A DNA stretch of 64,000 nucleotides. It comes from Spirodela intermedia (lineage: Eukaryota; Streptophyta; Magnoliopsida; Alismatales; Araceae). The position numbers and the translations under genes were made by a program. Position 1 is the stretch's first letter, and each line of letters opens with the position of its first letter. Of this stretch, positions 33,219-44,975 are shown piece after piece. The stretch spans positions 7,954,537-8,018,536 of the forward strand of contig LR746274.1 of the NCBI GenBank assembly GCA_902729315.2. The letters run 5' to 3'. Under the pieces are notes generated by a model. That model did no database searches. It was not told the origin of the DNA and was given only the letters and a program-made list of their open reading frames with translations.

Positions 33219-33465
33219 GGGCCCAACTAGCCAATGGGTCTTCTCCTTTTTCTATCTTTCTATTTTATTTTTATTTTCTTTATTTATTTAAAAATAAGAT
33301 TATAAAAATTATATAAATTTACATAAAATCCCATAATTAATCAAAAAATCACATTAATCAACTGAAAACTACTTTTCACAATTTAACACAAATATAAGTC
33401 TATTTATCATGAGTTAAGGCTAAAAATATATTATTTATTAATTATTAACTCATGATAATGAAGCT
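33219..33465 (+). mobile_element. 3' fragment of a second family L LTR abutting copy c
   Basis: Begins gggcccaactagccaatggg, homologous to the gggcccaattggctagtgag region of copy c at about 32964. It follows the LTR to gataatgaag but lacks the final acttatca. It is joined directly to the end of copy c with no internal sequence between them, which suggests loss of an internal region between two LTRs. Confidence 0.7.
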
Positions 33466-33479
33466 ATGAGTGAATAAAG

Positions 33480-33720
33480 CTTTCTCAGATTTCTATATTT
33501 TGTACTTTGAATCATTCATCTCAACAAAATCATTTGTAAGATGCTATGATTAACCTCTCTCGAGTGTTAACTCCACAAATTTTGCCCATTGGTATAGATT
33601 ACTACCATTAAATCTCAAGCACTCAAACATACCTGGTGATGCATATATGGTCTTGTCTTGATCACCAACAATTGTTGTTATGATCATATTGGATGTAGAA
33701 GCTTCTTGCCCCATCGACAT
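33480..33720 (-). pseudogene. Ty1/copia-like gag remnant
   Basis: On the minus strand, about 33720-33540, the frame reads MSMGQEAS, then ECLRFNGSNLYQWAKFVELT, which fits the N-terminal NGxNYxxWxxxVxxxL pattern of copia Gag. No pol follows on this side; 33721-34172 looks like more retroelement DNA but has no motif I can name. Confidence 0.4.
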
Positions 33721-34172
33721 CTCCTATTTCTTGATTCTTGAAATCAAGAATGGCTCCCATCTGACCTCTTGAATGCTTACTTCTAGTAGAAAGGAAGGCA
33801 TGTCTTTGATCTTGATCACACGGTCAACTTCGATTCTTGTCCTTGGAATGCTTCAAGCCTCGACCTGCTCTAATATTATGTTAAACTAGAATCTTGATCT
33901 CCTCTTTGATCTTCTTGAACTAGTCTTCACCCTCCTCTTTCACTAGTGCTGCACAAAGATCCTTTAGGGTAGATTCCTCAAAAAGCTTATTCAATTAACC
34001 TCATAACTAGTTTAAATATTGGTTACATCTATAGTGGATCAAGCTCACTTATTTAGAAGAAGGAAAGGAAGAGCCCATTAAGGAGTCCATAATTGACTTA
34101 CTTAAGGGCTCAAATAAAAGAGAAAAACTACATAAGAGAAAATCAATAATGGAGGATCTTAGCTTGTCTTAC

Positions 34173-35031
34173 AACCTTATTTCTATTATTCAATATATAC
34201 TTGCCATTCATGCTCAACCTCTTCCTTTGGTCATTTCAAATCTCTTGTACCCCTGTGTCCACATAGAAAAGAGACTACAAAAGTCATCAAAATGAAGGAA
34301 AAGTGTACCACAAAATCTTGTTCCCAAGCTTCCACAGTCTTGAAGACTAGAATATACCAATTTAGTTTAGCTAGTCTAATTGGAATCCACTGAACCGTTA
34401 GTGCTTCAGCTTATTTTTGGAGCTTCCAATTAGACTAAATGGTATATATACTAGATGACTTCTTGCACTAAATGAAGCATTGATGGTTCCAACTACAAGC
34501 AAAAAGACATAGATTCAAGGGTTGGTTACACTAGAATATCCCACTCAAGATTCATCAAAAGTTGAAGTTCCAAGTGATGATTCGTGGCATTGATCCAAAA
34601 GATTGGGCTTATGAATGGCATAGGCTTCAGATCAAGGTGGGGGAACACCTCATCCAAGATAAACTAAATGAACTCAAAGAAAAATGAGGGCAAAGTTGGT
34701 GTATGTCCCTCACTCTTGTTGACATTTTATCTCTTTGTACTCCATCGAGAATGACATCATCTTCTCAAGAGCTTCAAGTAGAGGAATTGGTGGCTTCTCG
34801 TTGACATCAGGGTTGGTGAACACCATGTGGTACTCTAGTTCAAATTCGAACTACAAAAGTAGAAAATTCCAAGCTGTCAACAGATTGAGAAAGAAGACGT
34901 AAAGATTACAGAGTGAGTGAACCAGACAAGCACAAGATTTTTGTTAGAGAATCTTACAAAGTAGTTGGTTGGAGGGCCTCCTGATAGCATTCCTCCATGG
35001 GCGAAGGTAAGGTAGCACATGGCTGCTCATC
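34173..35031 (-). pseudogene. Captured, intron-containing fragment of the RGG-protein gene
   Basis: This 860-bp block is a diverged copy of 59968-60766 in the same orientation. It includes the 3' part of intron 1 and the end of exon 1 (PMEECYQEAL), all of exon 2 (NPDVNEKPPIPLLEALEKM, with a premature stop) and part of intron 2. Because it contains introns it was copied as DNA, not from mRNA. Homology stops abruptly at ctcatctcc on one side and near aaccttatttct on the other. Inside, the block agtctaattggaa...agct is followed by its own inverted copy (34368-34440), making a fold-back that the parent lacks. Confidence 0.85.
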
Positions 35032-35880
35032 TCCATATGTAGACCTCCGCCACCAACCATGGGTGGACCTCTTCGCCACCACCACTGTCCCTATTAGAGC
35101 AAGACGTCCTATATGGACTTCAGCGGAAGCGATGCTCACGACACAAAGTAAAGTAGAAGAAAGAACAACTCACAGTAAGAACATCGACGCAAGGATTTTA
35201 CGTGATTCAAAGGTTGGCCTCCTATGTCTATGGGCGACAATGAAAACTCCAATAGATGCAAAAAGTAGTACAAGAGAATCACTCCTTTAGAACGTAGAGA
35301 ACAAATCCCTGATCTTGACCCTTTCAAGATCCTAAGGAATAGATCATTTATCTTGGCTCTTTGTTGCACTCACCAACCCAAGAGATCTTCTTTGAAGCTC
35401 TCTCCTAAATACTCTCTCTTTATAGTAGAACAAAGTAGAAAGAATTTACTTTGTGTTGCCATGAATGAGGAGAGGTAACCCCTCTATTTATAGGCACCTC
35501 ACAGCCACCTCAATAATTGTGTCAAGAAGAACCTCAGGAAACATGTCAAATGGTTTCCCTTTCTTCTGCATGCACCGTTCCACTTCATGGCCTGCTCAAC
35601 CTATAAATGGGTTGTTGAGTTTGTGAGAATTGATCTTCTGGGTGACTGTTTATCTCTCACACAGTTTCTCCTCTCCGCATCAAATGCGAGCATTTAATGT
35701 GACAGCCTCGAAAGAAGGTAGGTGACATTAAACAAGAGTTTTCATCTTGACTTGGCCTTTCGAGCCCACTATTTTATCATGATTGTAGTTACCATTGCCT
35801 CATTAGGGCTCTCCTCATGTGTTCCATAAGCTGATCAAGTTTAGGCAATGCCCAAACTTATTTGAGGGAAGTGTCTTCGT
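35032..35880 (-). other. Probable LTR-like DNA at the 3' side of the copia element
   Basis: No gene seen. It contains gacgcaaggattttacgtg (about 35187), a word common in plant copia LTRs and leaders, CT/TATA-like stretches (ctctctttatagtag near 35413) and GC-poor spacers. LTR ends could not be fixed. A 61-codon frame without ATG (35139-34954, -) fuses this DNA to the captured exon 1 fragment. Confidence 0.35.
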
Positions 35881-37335
35881 AAGCATATCTATAGGATTCT
35901 CCATTGTATACACCTTGTTCACATCAACCTTTTCGTGCATGATAACATCAAGAACAAAGTGATACTTGACATCAATGTTTGGTCCTCTCATAGAACATTT
36001 GATTCTTAATCAAATGTATCACTCTCTAATTGGCATTACACTAAATTCTTCTCTTATACAAGACCAAAATCACCAACCAAACCTTGAAGCCATAAAACTT
36101 CTTTTACTATTTCTACCACTATCATATATTTAGCTTCTATCATTGACAAGGTCATTGTAGAGTATAGAATAACTTTCTAACTAATGGCATAACCTAAAAG
36201 AGTAAACATATATTCTGTCAAGGATCACCTCTTATCTAGATCATCAGCATAATCTGAATTTACATAGCTAGTGAGTTGACTATCGTTATTACTTTCCTTT
36301 TGAAATACCAAGCTCACATCTGAAGCACTTTTGAGATAACGAAGAATTCACTTTATAGCCACCTAGTGGATCTTCTTTGGATTTCTTATGTACTTGTTAA
36401 CCAACCTAACAATATGAGAAATATTTTGACGAGTGCATACCATAGCATACATAATGCTTCTCACTGCACTCGCATATGGAACCTTGTTTATTAGCGCCAT
36501 TTTCTTTAGTATTTTTAGTGAATCTTCAACACAACCTAAAATAAGCTGCCAATAGAGTACTTACAACTTTGCATCCTGTCATGCCAAATCATTCTAGCAC
36601 CTTCTCTATGTACTATTTTCGAGACAAGTACAATCTTCCAGTGCTATAATCTCTATATATCTCCATGCCTAATATCTTCTTTGCTGCACCGAGATCCTTC
36701 ATCTCGAATTCACCATTTAACTGAGACTTCAAGTGGTCAATCTGTGACATGTTCTTGACAACAATCAATATGTCTTCAACATATAGTAATAAATATATAT
36801 GTGAATCATCTAAAAGTTTTCTTTCATACACACAACTATCATAATCACTTCACAAATAATTATGACTTAGCATAAATGTATCAAACCTCTTGTACCATTG
36901 TCTTCAATATTATTTCAAGTCATATAATGTTTTATTGAATGGGCACACAGTCTTCTTTATTAGGAATCTTGAAACCTTTCGGCTGATGCATGTAGATTTC
37001 CTCCTCTAGCTCACCATGTAAGAATGTTGTCTTCATATCCATCTACCCCAACTCTAAATCAAGTGAAGCAACAATAACTAGTGAGGCACAAATTGATGTA
37101 TGTCTTTCTACAAGAGAGAAGATTTCATTGAAATCAATACCTTCTCACTGTATGAAGCCCTTCGCCACCAAACATGTTTTGAATCTAACACCTTCTTCAA
37201 TCACAATTTCTTCCTTCTTGAAGACCCACTTTCACCCCACAATTTTTTAATTAGGTGGTATCTTCACAAGCTTCCATGTCTTGTTCTTCTCTAGAGACTC
37301 CATCTCCTTTTGCATGGCCAACTACTACTTTGAAG

Positions 37336-38848
37336 AGTTGTTGTGATGTAGGATGTGCTTATAAACCTGCATGACAACTAGATGTGGGTGAGATACTAAG
37401 GGAAGGGAACCCTATACACCACGAGTAATGTTAACCAGGGGCTCTAGATGATGAGTGTCAAACTCAACTAAGTGCAAGTAGTAGCCGAAATGCCATGACG
37501 CCAACAATCCATCAGAACTAGATGTCGCTAGGTGATTCTGATGTAGGGTGATCCTCCAAGTCCACGTCTAGAAGGCGAGGACTTAGTATTGTCGACATGA
37601 CTCCACACCAAGTGCTCGATAACCAACATAACAATTCTGGCGCACGTATCAGAGTCGCACAGTGGGGATACTTAACCCGTTCTAACCTAGCTAGGTCCGA
37701 TGGCAGTGGAGCAGGTGCGAGATGATACTGAACGTAGTAAATGACTTGGAGGAAAGGGGATAAGAGCTAACCTCCAGGGCAGAGGTCCGGTTGGTGTGTA
37801 GTAGGGCGTCCAACTGACACTATGGACATGCGTTTTGGTGGTTTGGTGTTCTCTAGGAGGGGGTTGGGGAGAATTAACGACCCCCCTTGGTGGATATTGG
37901 CTGGGCTCGGCTGGGCTCCATAGTATGGGCTCAGACAGGGTTAGAGGGAGGGGCACGACCAAGTGGCTGGGGCGCTCAGGTAGGTGACCTAGGTCAAGCG
38001 CAATGGCAAGCTCTGAGGGGCAGGCGTGGAGGCACACGGGCAAGTATGCAACACGCACGCAGAGGCGCCATAAAGGTCATGAGACAAATGCACAGTTGAG
38101 CGCGCGGCAGGCGGGCGTGGCAAGCGGGCGCACAGGGTTGGTGTGCTACCGGAGGCACGGCGGGTGCTGATAGCCCGATAGCGGTGACAACAACCTGGTG
38201 GCGGCTCGATGGGCTGCTGACGGCCTGGAAGCAGCGGCGGTGACCTGGCAGTGATCCCCTTCCCCTTTCGTCCTCTTGGAACGAGATTCTCAACCAAAAC
38301 ACACTTTCTCTTAAAGATGAAAGCTCTGTCCTTGGGAGTGGCTCTCCACCCCTAATAGAGGGCCCTAAATGGGCCAAGGATGGAGGGCCACGCTTGAGGC
38401 CCCAGATGCCAAAGCCCCAAGAAGGTAGCACACATAAGAGTCCAAAATTGGCCCTCCTCTCCAACTGGGCCCAAATAGGGATGGCCCAAAAGAGAAGAGA
38501 GGTGAGGAAAGGAAGGACGCCCTCTTCTCCAATTGGGCCCAAACATGTATGGCCCAAGAGGGGAAGAGAGGAAAGAAAAGAAAACAAAGGGAAATGGGGT
38601 TTCACGTCCCCACTATGGGCCCAACATGGACCCTAGGGATGGTAGGTCCCCACTGCTCACGGATGCGGAAACGAGCGAGGAAAGCAAGTCCCGTTCCGAC
38701 TGGACACGTGAAAAACATAAAGACACCTCAGGTGGTATAACGGAACTCAGGGTCCTTCATCTTTGCTCGTGTTCCTCGATCCGGCTGAACACGTGAAAGT
38801 GGGGTCTCTTTTGTCGCCTCGAGCTCATGCAGTGGTGGAGACAGGTCT
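37336..38848. mobile_element. ~1.5-kb insertion of unknown type in the copia element
   Basis: The copia frame stops at LAMQKEM on the left and resumes at MTTNVVANK on the right. Removing the insert restores ANK-stop-LAMQKE as expected for this family. No clear target-site duplication or TG/CA ends were found. A unit of about 70 bp (tccaa.tgggcccaaa.a to cgccctctt) is repeated in tandem at about 38460-38595. Long GC-rich frames on both strands look like chance openings. Confidence 0.5.
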
Positions 38849-39250
38849 TGTTCGCCACCACGTTGGTGGTCATAACCTCTTTGCAAGAACATGGTTCTGT
38901 TCCTCCAACTTCATCTGTAACAAATAAAGCAAAGGCTACTATATCAGAGTACTTGTTAGGTGGTCTGATCATTTTTCACTGCCTATCTCTTGCAATACTA
39001 AGCTGCCGTTGAGAGACTTCCTATATTACTATATTCTTTGGCTCTTCTTGAATTTAGTTGTCTCCTTTTACACTGTATCATTTGAGAGCTTCACCTCTAA
39101 CTCTTCTTCCTTGTTATTAACTTGATCTCCTTCTTTTGTTGTTAACTTCCCTCTCTTTTTAAGCATCGCAGACTGATCAAAGACTACAACCAATACCTTT
39201 TCACACTTGTGTCTGTGCATAACCTATAAATATACACTTGTTTGCCCTTG

Positions 39251-40043
39251 TGATGAAATCAATATGAAGGTTCATTCCCTTAAGTGGACCCACGAGGAAG
39301 AAGAAGAGGGAGGAGAAGAGGCCGCGTCACCCATGCACCCCTTCTCTCCTAAGGAAGGCGTCTCTCCCACCCCGTCGTCGTCGTCCCGTCTCCTTGTCGG
39401 CCGCCCCATCACCGCCACTCCCCTTCTCGCCAGCCACCCTGTCTCCGTCGTCCCGCCTTCTCGCCGTCCGCCCCGTCGCCGTCGTCCGCCTCCTCGCCTT
39501 CCGCCCCGTTGCAGTCATCGCGCCTCCTCGCTGTCCGCCCCGTCGCCGTCGTCCCGCCTCCTCGCCGTCCGCCTGTCGCCGCCACTTCGGCTCCCTGCCG
39601 TCCTTCCCGTCGCCACCACTTCTTCTCCTCGCCGTCGCAAACCCTCTCCTTTTCTCTCTCCTGCTGTCACCACGAAACCACCCTTTTTTCCTCTCTCCCG
39701 CCGACGCCCCTCTCTCTCTCTCCCGCCGAAGCCCTCTTTCCTCTCTCTCCCACCGTCGCCAGGAAACAAGTTGTTCATTATTTTTAAATCTTTGCTCTTA
39801 GAATTTGTGAGGTTCATATGATAGCCACGTATGTGTGAAAGATTGATGGTCCTAACCCTGGTTGAGAAGCCTTGTGTTATTCTTTGAATTAGATAACCTA
39901 ATAGGTAATTAATGATCTTAATTATCTTAAAATTGTGGGATCATCTGAATATTAAATCATCAAAATTCTAATTTTAATCAACTTTAAAGATTAATGTGTA
40001 GCTCTTTTTAAAGAGATCTTCTCTGGTCCTTTGTCCCACATCA
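39251..40043. mobile_element. Solo LTR with CCTTG target-site duplication in copia integrase
   Basis: Bounded by CCTTG (39246-39250) and CCTTG (40044-40048). The insert begins TGATGAAATC and ends gtcccacatca. Deleting it rejoins copia KLEPR with ANKCIFIGY in frame. Length is 793 bp. About 39290-39770 is a GC-rich block of irregular cgccgtc/ctcctcgcc repeats that opens long Arg/Pro/Ser frames on both strands. This family differs from family L, and orientation is not certain. Confidence 0.88.
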
Positions 40044-41046
40044 CCTTGGCTCCAACTTGTCACCTGTGACATGACCATAAGTAGGGCAATCGAAAATTCT
40101 GAGGTAAGAATAATTAGTAAGAGAACCAAATCATACCTCTTTAGGAGTTTTCAACTCAATGACTATAGATAAAGATTTGTTAACCAAGTAGCAAACTTTG
40201 TTAACAGTTTCTACCTAAAAGTCTTTTGATAAACCCACTTGAGGTAGTATGCTTCTAGCACGTTTGAAGCGTGTCCTGTTCATTCATTCTGTAACTCCAT
40301 TTTGTTGTGGTGTTCTTGCTACAATGCAAAGTCGAACGTGACCTTTGTTTATTTAAAATTCATCAAAATCATTCGAGCAAAATTCTATACCATTATCAAT
40401 ACGGAGGCACTTGATTTGACTTTCCAGCCTACCGTTCAATCAACACCTTCTATTTTTTGAATGTGATGAATACTTCACCCTTCTTCTTGAGAAAGTAAAC
40501 TCATACTTTCTTAAAAAAATCATCAATAAAGGTTAATAAATAACTTGCACCGCCCTTCAAGATAACTAGAGTAGGACCCACCAAAGATCAGAGTGGATGT
40601 AGTTTATTGTAATCTTGGTTTGATGGACTGCAATACTAAACCTCACTCTACACTATTTGCCAAGCACACAGTGCTCATAGAAGTCTAGTTTACTAATCTT
40701 TTGACCTGCAAGTAAACCACACTTGTTTAACTCTATCATACATCGCTCGCTCATATGACCCAATCTCATGTGTCATAATTGAGTAAAAATATCTGAATCC
40801 TCAACTACATTCACACTGTCTGTAACAATGTGTTCAAATAGATGAAGAATTCTGATCATCTTCGCCTTCATCAAAACCAAAGCACCTTTAGAAACTCGTA
40901 GAATACCATTCTTTAAAGAGATAAGGTTCTTCTTCAACTTTGAAATATGTCTCATTTTCAAAGTCATGATGCCACTATCATACATCTTGATCCGTATTGT
41001 GTCTATTCATGTAACATTATTAATGTTGTCATCACCTAATGTCACA

Positions 41047-42172
41047 ATATCACTACTTATTAGTGTGTAAATAGAAAACTAATAATTATAAATTAGTAGT
41101 TACATTTATGCATTAATATCTTATATATAGATATTAATTAATGAGTAGATAATACAATTATATATGTATTACTAGCTCATTATGACATTCATAGTATTTT
41201 ATCTTTTAAGTCCTAATTTATATTATTTTATTTATATTATTTATATTATGAGACTAACCTCACTTGACTTTTATGAAGTTAAGTAGTGATTCTCTCACAT
41301 TTTCTTGATAATTATTTAATTGCAAGAACTTAAGTAAACTCTTATTATGAGTTGAAAGTAATGAAAGAAGCCCAAACCTTCAGCCTAATGACAAGTCAAG
41401 TCTTATGGAGAGGGGCGGTTTAATATGTTTATGGGCCTAAGAGAGGGCATCACATTGGCCTAGCCCATTTGGACTTAAATGGGCTATCAAGAGATGAGAT
41501 TTAGGCCGCCCATCTTAGGGCACCTTAAGATGAGATTAAGAGAAGGATTAGAGTGCCTCTCTCATGAAAAAATCTGTGCCGTTCACCAAAAGAGTTAGTT
41601 ATTAATTATAACCGTTCATTAGAGGGGCCTAATTCTCGAGAAGATTAAGACATCTCACACCCTTCTTGGAGAGAGTTTTTTAGCTCTCTCTCTAGTAGTG
41701 GCTAATCGAAGAAAATAGGAGGGAAATCAAGGCCTAGTGAATGACATTCTCATGTCAAAGATCACTGTGAAGAAGAGGTTTGTGCAAGTTTTAGATTTGC
41801 ACTCGTCACAGATCAAGTATCACTCGGCCTAGAACTAGCACACAACGAGATTTGTGCAAGATTTAGATTTAGGGAGTCTTTGTAATCCTCTTCATAGATA
41901 GATTAATTTTTAGTTCAAACTAGTTTTACTATTTATTCTATCATTTCATTGCGTTAAATCCATTCTCTTTTCTTTGCTACACTTTTTATTTATCTTGTCT
42001 TCATCTTTTTTAGATTTAGTTCTACCCTTCATGATCTCAAGTGTGTATATATATATAATAAAATAAGTAGAATTCTTACTCTTATTATCCACGCTCTTTA
42101 AGCATCAAGCCTTACTTATCTTAGATAGAAGAGTGAGGTTTTATAAATATTATTTTCATAAACTTAATTGCA
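41047..42172 (-). mobile_element. LTR-like insertion with TCACA target-site duplication in copia protease
   Basis: TCACA at 41042-41046 is repeated at 42173-42177. Deleting the 1126-bp insert joins copia EVKYIV and VTLGDDN in frame. On the minus strand it starts TGCAATTAAG; the other end is not a perfect CA. It contains atgagactaacctcacttga (about 41249), a word also present at about 42474 in the neighbouring LTR-like block, so a related LTR lies next door. Confidence 0.7.
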
Positions 42173-42350
42173 TCACAACGATATATTTAACTTCTAATTC
42201 GAGTTCATAAAATACTAGTCATTTTGAGGACACATATGGTAGGTACATCTTGTATCAAGAATTCAACCATCATTAAAAGATCTAGTAGAAACTGATAAAA
42301 TAGTTTCACCAAAGTTAGTTGATGATATCAAGTATGTGGTGATAATTACA

Positions 42351-44074
42351 TTTTTTTATACTTTAGTTAATCATTTATATTTTTATGGGCATAGTAATTA
42401 TCACTTATTTATGATTAAAATGAAATAAATATGTATTATTTATCTAGTCCTTATTTTAGGTATTTATTGACTTGTGAACTAACCTCACTTGATTCTTTTG
42501 AATCAAGTGGATTATTCTAACATTTTTCTTGGAGTTTTATTGAATTTTAGGACCTAGATAAATTGAATATTAAATGTGGAGGAGAGAAGCAGCCAATCCA
42601 CGTTCAAAGCCCCACAAGAAAGGCCCAAATCCGAAATTAAGGAGAGGCCACATATCGCAGGTTTCTCACTTTGAGAAATCAGGACCCCTATTTATACTCT
42701 CTTCCTCCCTCATTATAGGGCATCTCTGATTCTGTCCAAAACTCTATGTTGACGACCTTAGTGCAGCAATGTCTTGGATCCACTCTCTTCTTTAAGTGTT
42801 AAGTTGTGTGAAGAAGTAGACCAGATCATCTGATTTGGAGGAAAAAGGAGATTGCTACCTTGGGCCAGAAATGATGTGACACTAGAGGAACGACCAATCT
42901 CCCGAAGATTTACCTTCTTCATTTGATTTCACTGGCTTGGTTATCACTGGTGTGAGAGCCAAGATCTAGGGCTTTCCAACACCGCGAACCTAACCCAAAA
43001 TTTCATTTTGCAGCAAAAGTTACAGACAAACATTTCGCCTCTCGCTGACGTGTCATTACCCATATGCCTGCTGCCCGCGCACTCCCCCCCCGCTCGCTGA
43101 CTGCTGCTCGTGCACTTGTCCAGCCGCTTGCTGACGCGTCACTGACCGCATGAAGCTCGTTAACACATGACCGCCCGCGTACAGCTCGCAGGAGCATCAT
43201 CACCCATGCGCCATTCCCCAACACATCATCGTCTACGCGATGCTCGCCGACGTGCATCGCCCGCGCGACGCTTGCTGATGCACCATCGCCACGCCACACT
43301 CACCGACGCGTGACCGCCCATGCACCGTTTGCAGGCGCATCACCGCTTGTGCACCATCGCCAGCGCATCTCCACCCGCGCGCCGCTCGCCGACACGTCAC
43401 CACCCGCACACCACTCGTCGACGCATCTCCGCCCGTGCGTTCATCGCATGTGTGCTCCCGTGCCCGTTGCAAGTGCCACCAAGGTGCTGGTTTTTTTTTT
43501 TTTTTTTTTTTTTTTTGAAATGAAGAAATTTGATTGAGTGCTAGAAGTTTGACCTCATTCTGAGGTTACATAAGTGGGATCTCATTCACACAAAGGGCGA
43601 GGATGACATGGAGGATTATAGACCTCTTTTGAAGAGGGGATGTGATAATACTAGAGATAGACTCCAGTGCACTCACAATGTTTGAAGAAGGCGGTTGATT
43701 TGCATTGGGCTGGGAGAGCCATTGAGTTCATGAAGTTGGAAGATCTGCTCAATAGTAGTAGGACGTGTAGACCTCCGTGTTGTGCGCCATGAGATGTTCC
43801 TGCAAGACAAGAGTTCTAAGAAATAAATAAAATGATATAAAGTGGTGAGAAAAGAGTGGTTAGGGCAGTGAGGAGGATAGAACTATGTTGGAGCATGACA
43901 ATAAGCCCAAATATGAACTTGCCTTCCTAGTGTTGCACATGCCTAATCCCTCTGGCCAAGATCTTGTTAGTACCATCAGTTGCCGTACTTCCTCTAAGTA
44001 GGTAGGGGACCTTTCACCCCACGAGGAATGACTTGGTCTCTTTTTCTAACTCTTTTCTTTTCTCTTATTCTCTC

Positions 44075-44105
<31 letters not shown>

Positions 44106-44975
44106 GGGCCTCTTCTTTCACCCTCCACTAATGCCCATTATTTGGTGTACAAGGGTAATTCCCTTTGGAGTATTAGGCTAGTGATTAAGGGAAGGGAAGT
44201 AGGTTCCCTCACCCTCCACTAATTGTCTATGATGGGCTAGTGATTTCGGGAAAAGAAGTAGGCTGCCTCTTTTTCTTCTTTTTTTTTCTTTTTTTTTCTT
44301 TTTTTTTGAAGAGAGAGAAAGAGAGGGAGAAAGAAATAGAGAATCGAGAGAGAGAGAGAGAGGAGAGAGGGTCAATCCTATTGATATAGATCCTTACCTT
44401 CTCATGGGTTCAAGCTGGTTGATGGTACTAATGAGATATTGAGAGAGGTGCTAGGTTGGCAATTCACAACTAGTTTGGCAGGTCTGATGTGCTATAGACA
44501 TATAGTTCAAAATTGGGGAGATGCCAACATGTGCTGATAGTTCTGTGTCCTCACTACTTGAGGGTGATAGATAGCAGATGTGAGGTGATTATGAGGAGAG
44601 TAATGATTGGAAGTAGTGTACCCAGGTAAATTACGATGTGCCTTGTCATCCGTCTTGTGCTGATAGGCAAGGTGCATTCCACATCGGTGATATGGGACGA
44701 GCGCCATGATGATGTCATGGTTGTGGCGTGTGATAGACCTGAAAATAGAAACAAAAGATTTTAGGGTTTTCTTCTTATTACGAAATAAAATAAAATAAAA
44801 TAAATATAAATATAAATATAAATATAAAATTGCTAAACAAATTCTCTGATTAATTCCTGGCTCTTTGTGGTTTGACCCTTACTCAATTATACTTTGTGAT
44901 GTTAAATATTATAATTTTTTGTTGCTAAATCTAGAATTTACAATGATTATTACCACATTTTCTAGATAATTAGTT
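42351..44975. other. LTR/leader-like DNA with a GC minisatellite and two long poly-T runs
   Basis: No gene seen. About 42470-43000 resembles the LTR-like insert at 41047-42172 (shared ctaacctcacttga word) and has a promoter-like ccctatttatactctct at about 42687. About 43040-43450 is a GC-rich minisatellite built on roughly 30-base units of the form cgccgctcgccgacgcgtcac. Poly-T runs occur at 43491-43516 (26 T) and 44077-44103 (27 T). A block of about 90 bp (caccctccactaat to aagtaggtt/ggc) is repeated at about 44116 and 44208. GA tracts lie at 44308-44372. Confidence 0.45.

Larger units (their letters stand above)
35880..42350 (-). pseudogene. Dead Ty1/copia element (protease-integrase-RT-RNaseH), split by insertions
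   Basis: Minus-strand order: protease region at 42330-42180 (stop-ILDTRCTYHMCPQND); after an insertion, VTLGDDNINNVT (41045); GAG-pre-integrase 40985-40773 (HISKLKKNLISLKNG); integrase zinc finger LWHMRLGHMSERCM and core VARTPQQNGVTE to 40049; after a solo LTR, KCIFIGYAQTQV and DQSAML (39245-39120); IRPPNKYSDIVAFAL (38972-38849); after a further insertion, LAMQKEMESLEKNKTW (37335-37270); RT with LLYVEDILIVV (about 36790-36740; YVDD has become YVED) and LGMEIYRD; RNase H to about 35880. Stops and frameshifts occur throughout. Confidence 0.85.

Noticed and set aside
37994-38605. 203-codon minus-strand frame
   Set aside because: No ATG; it lies in a GC-rich insertion in dead copia pol and includes a tandem repeat. 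Looks like a chance opening.
39207-39821. 204-codon Arg/Pro/Ser-rich frame and several overlapping ones
   Set aside because: All lie in the GC minisatellite of the solo LTR at 39251-40043, with openings in several frames of both strands.
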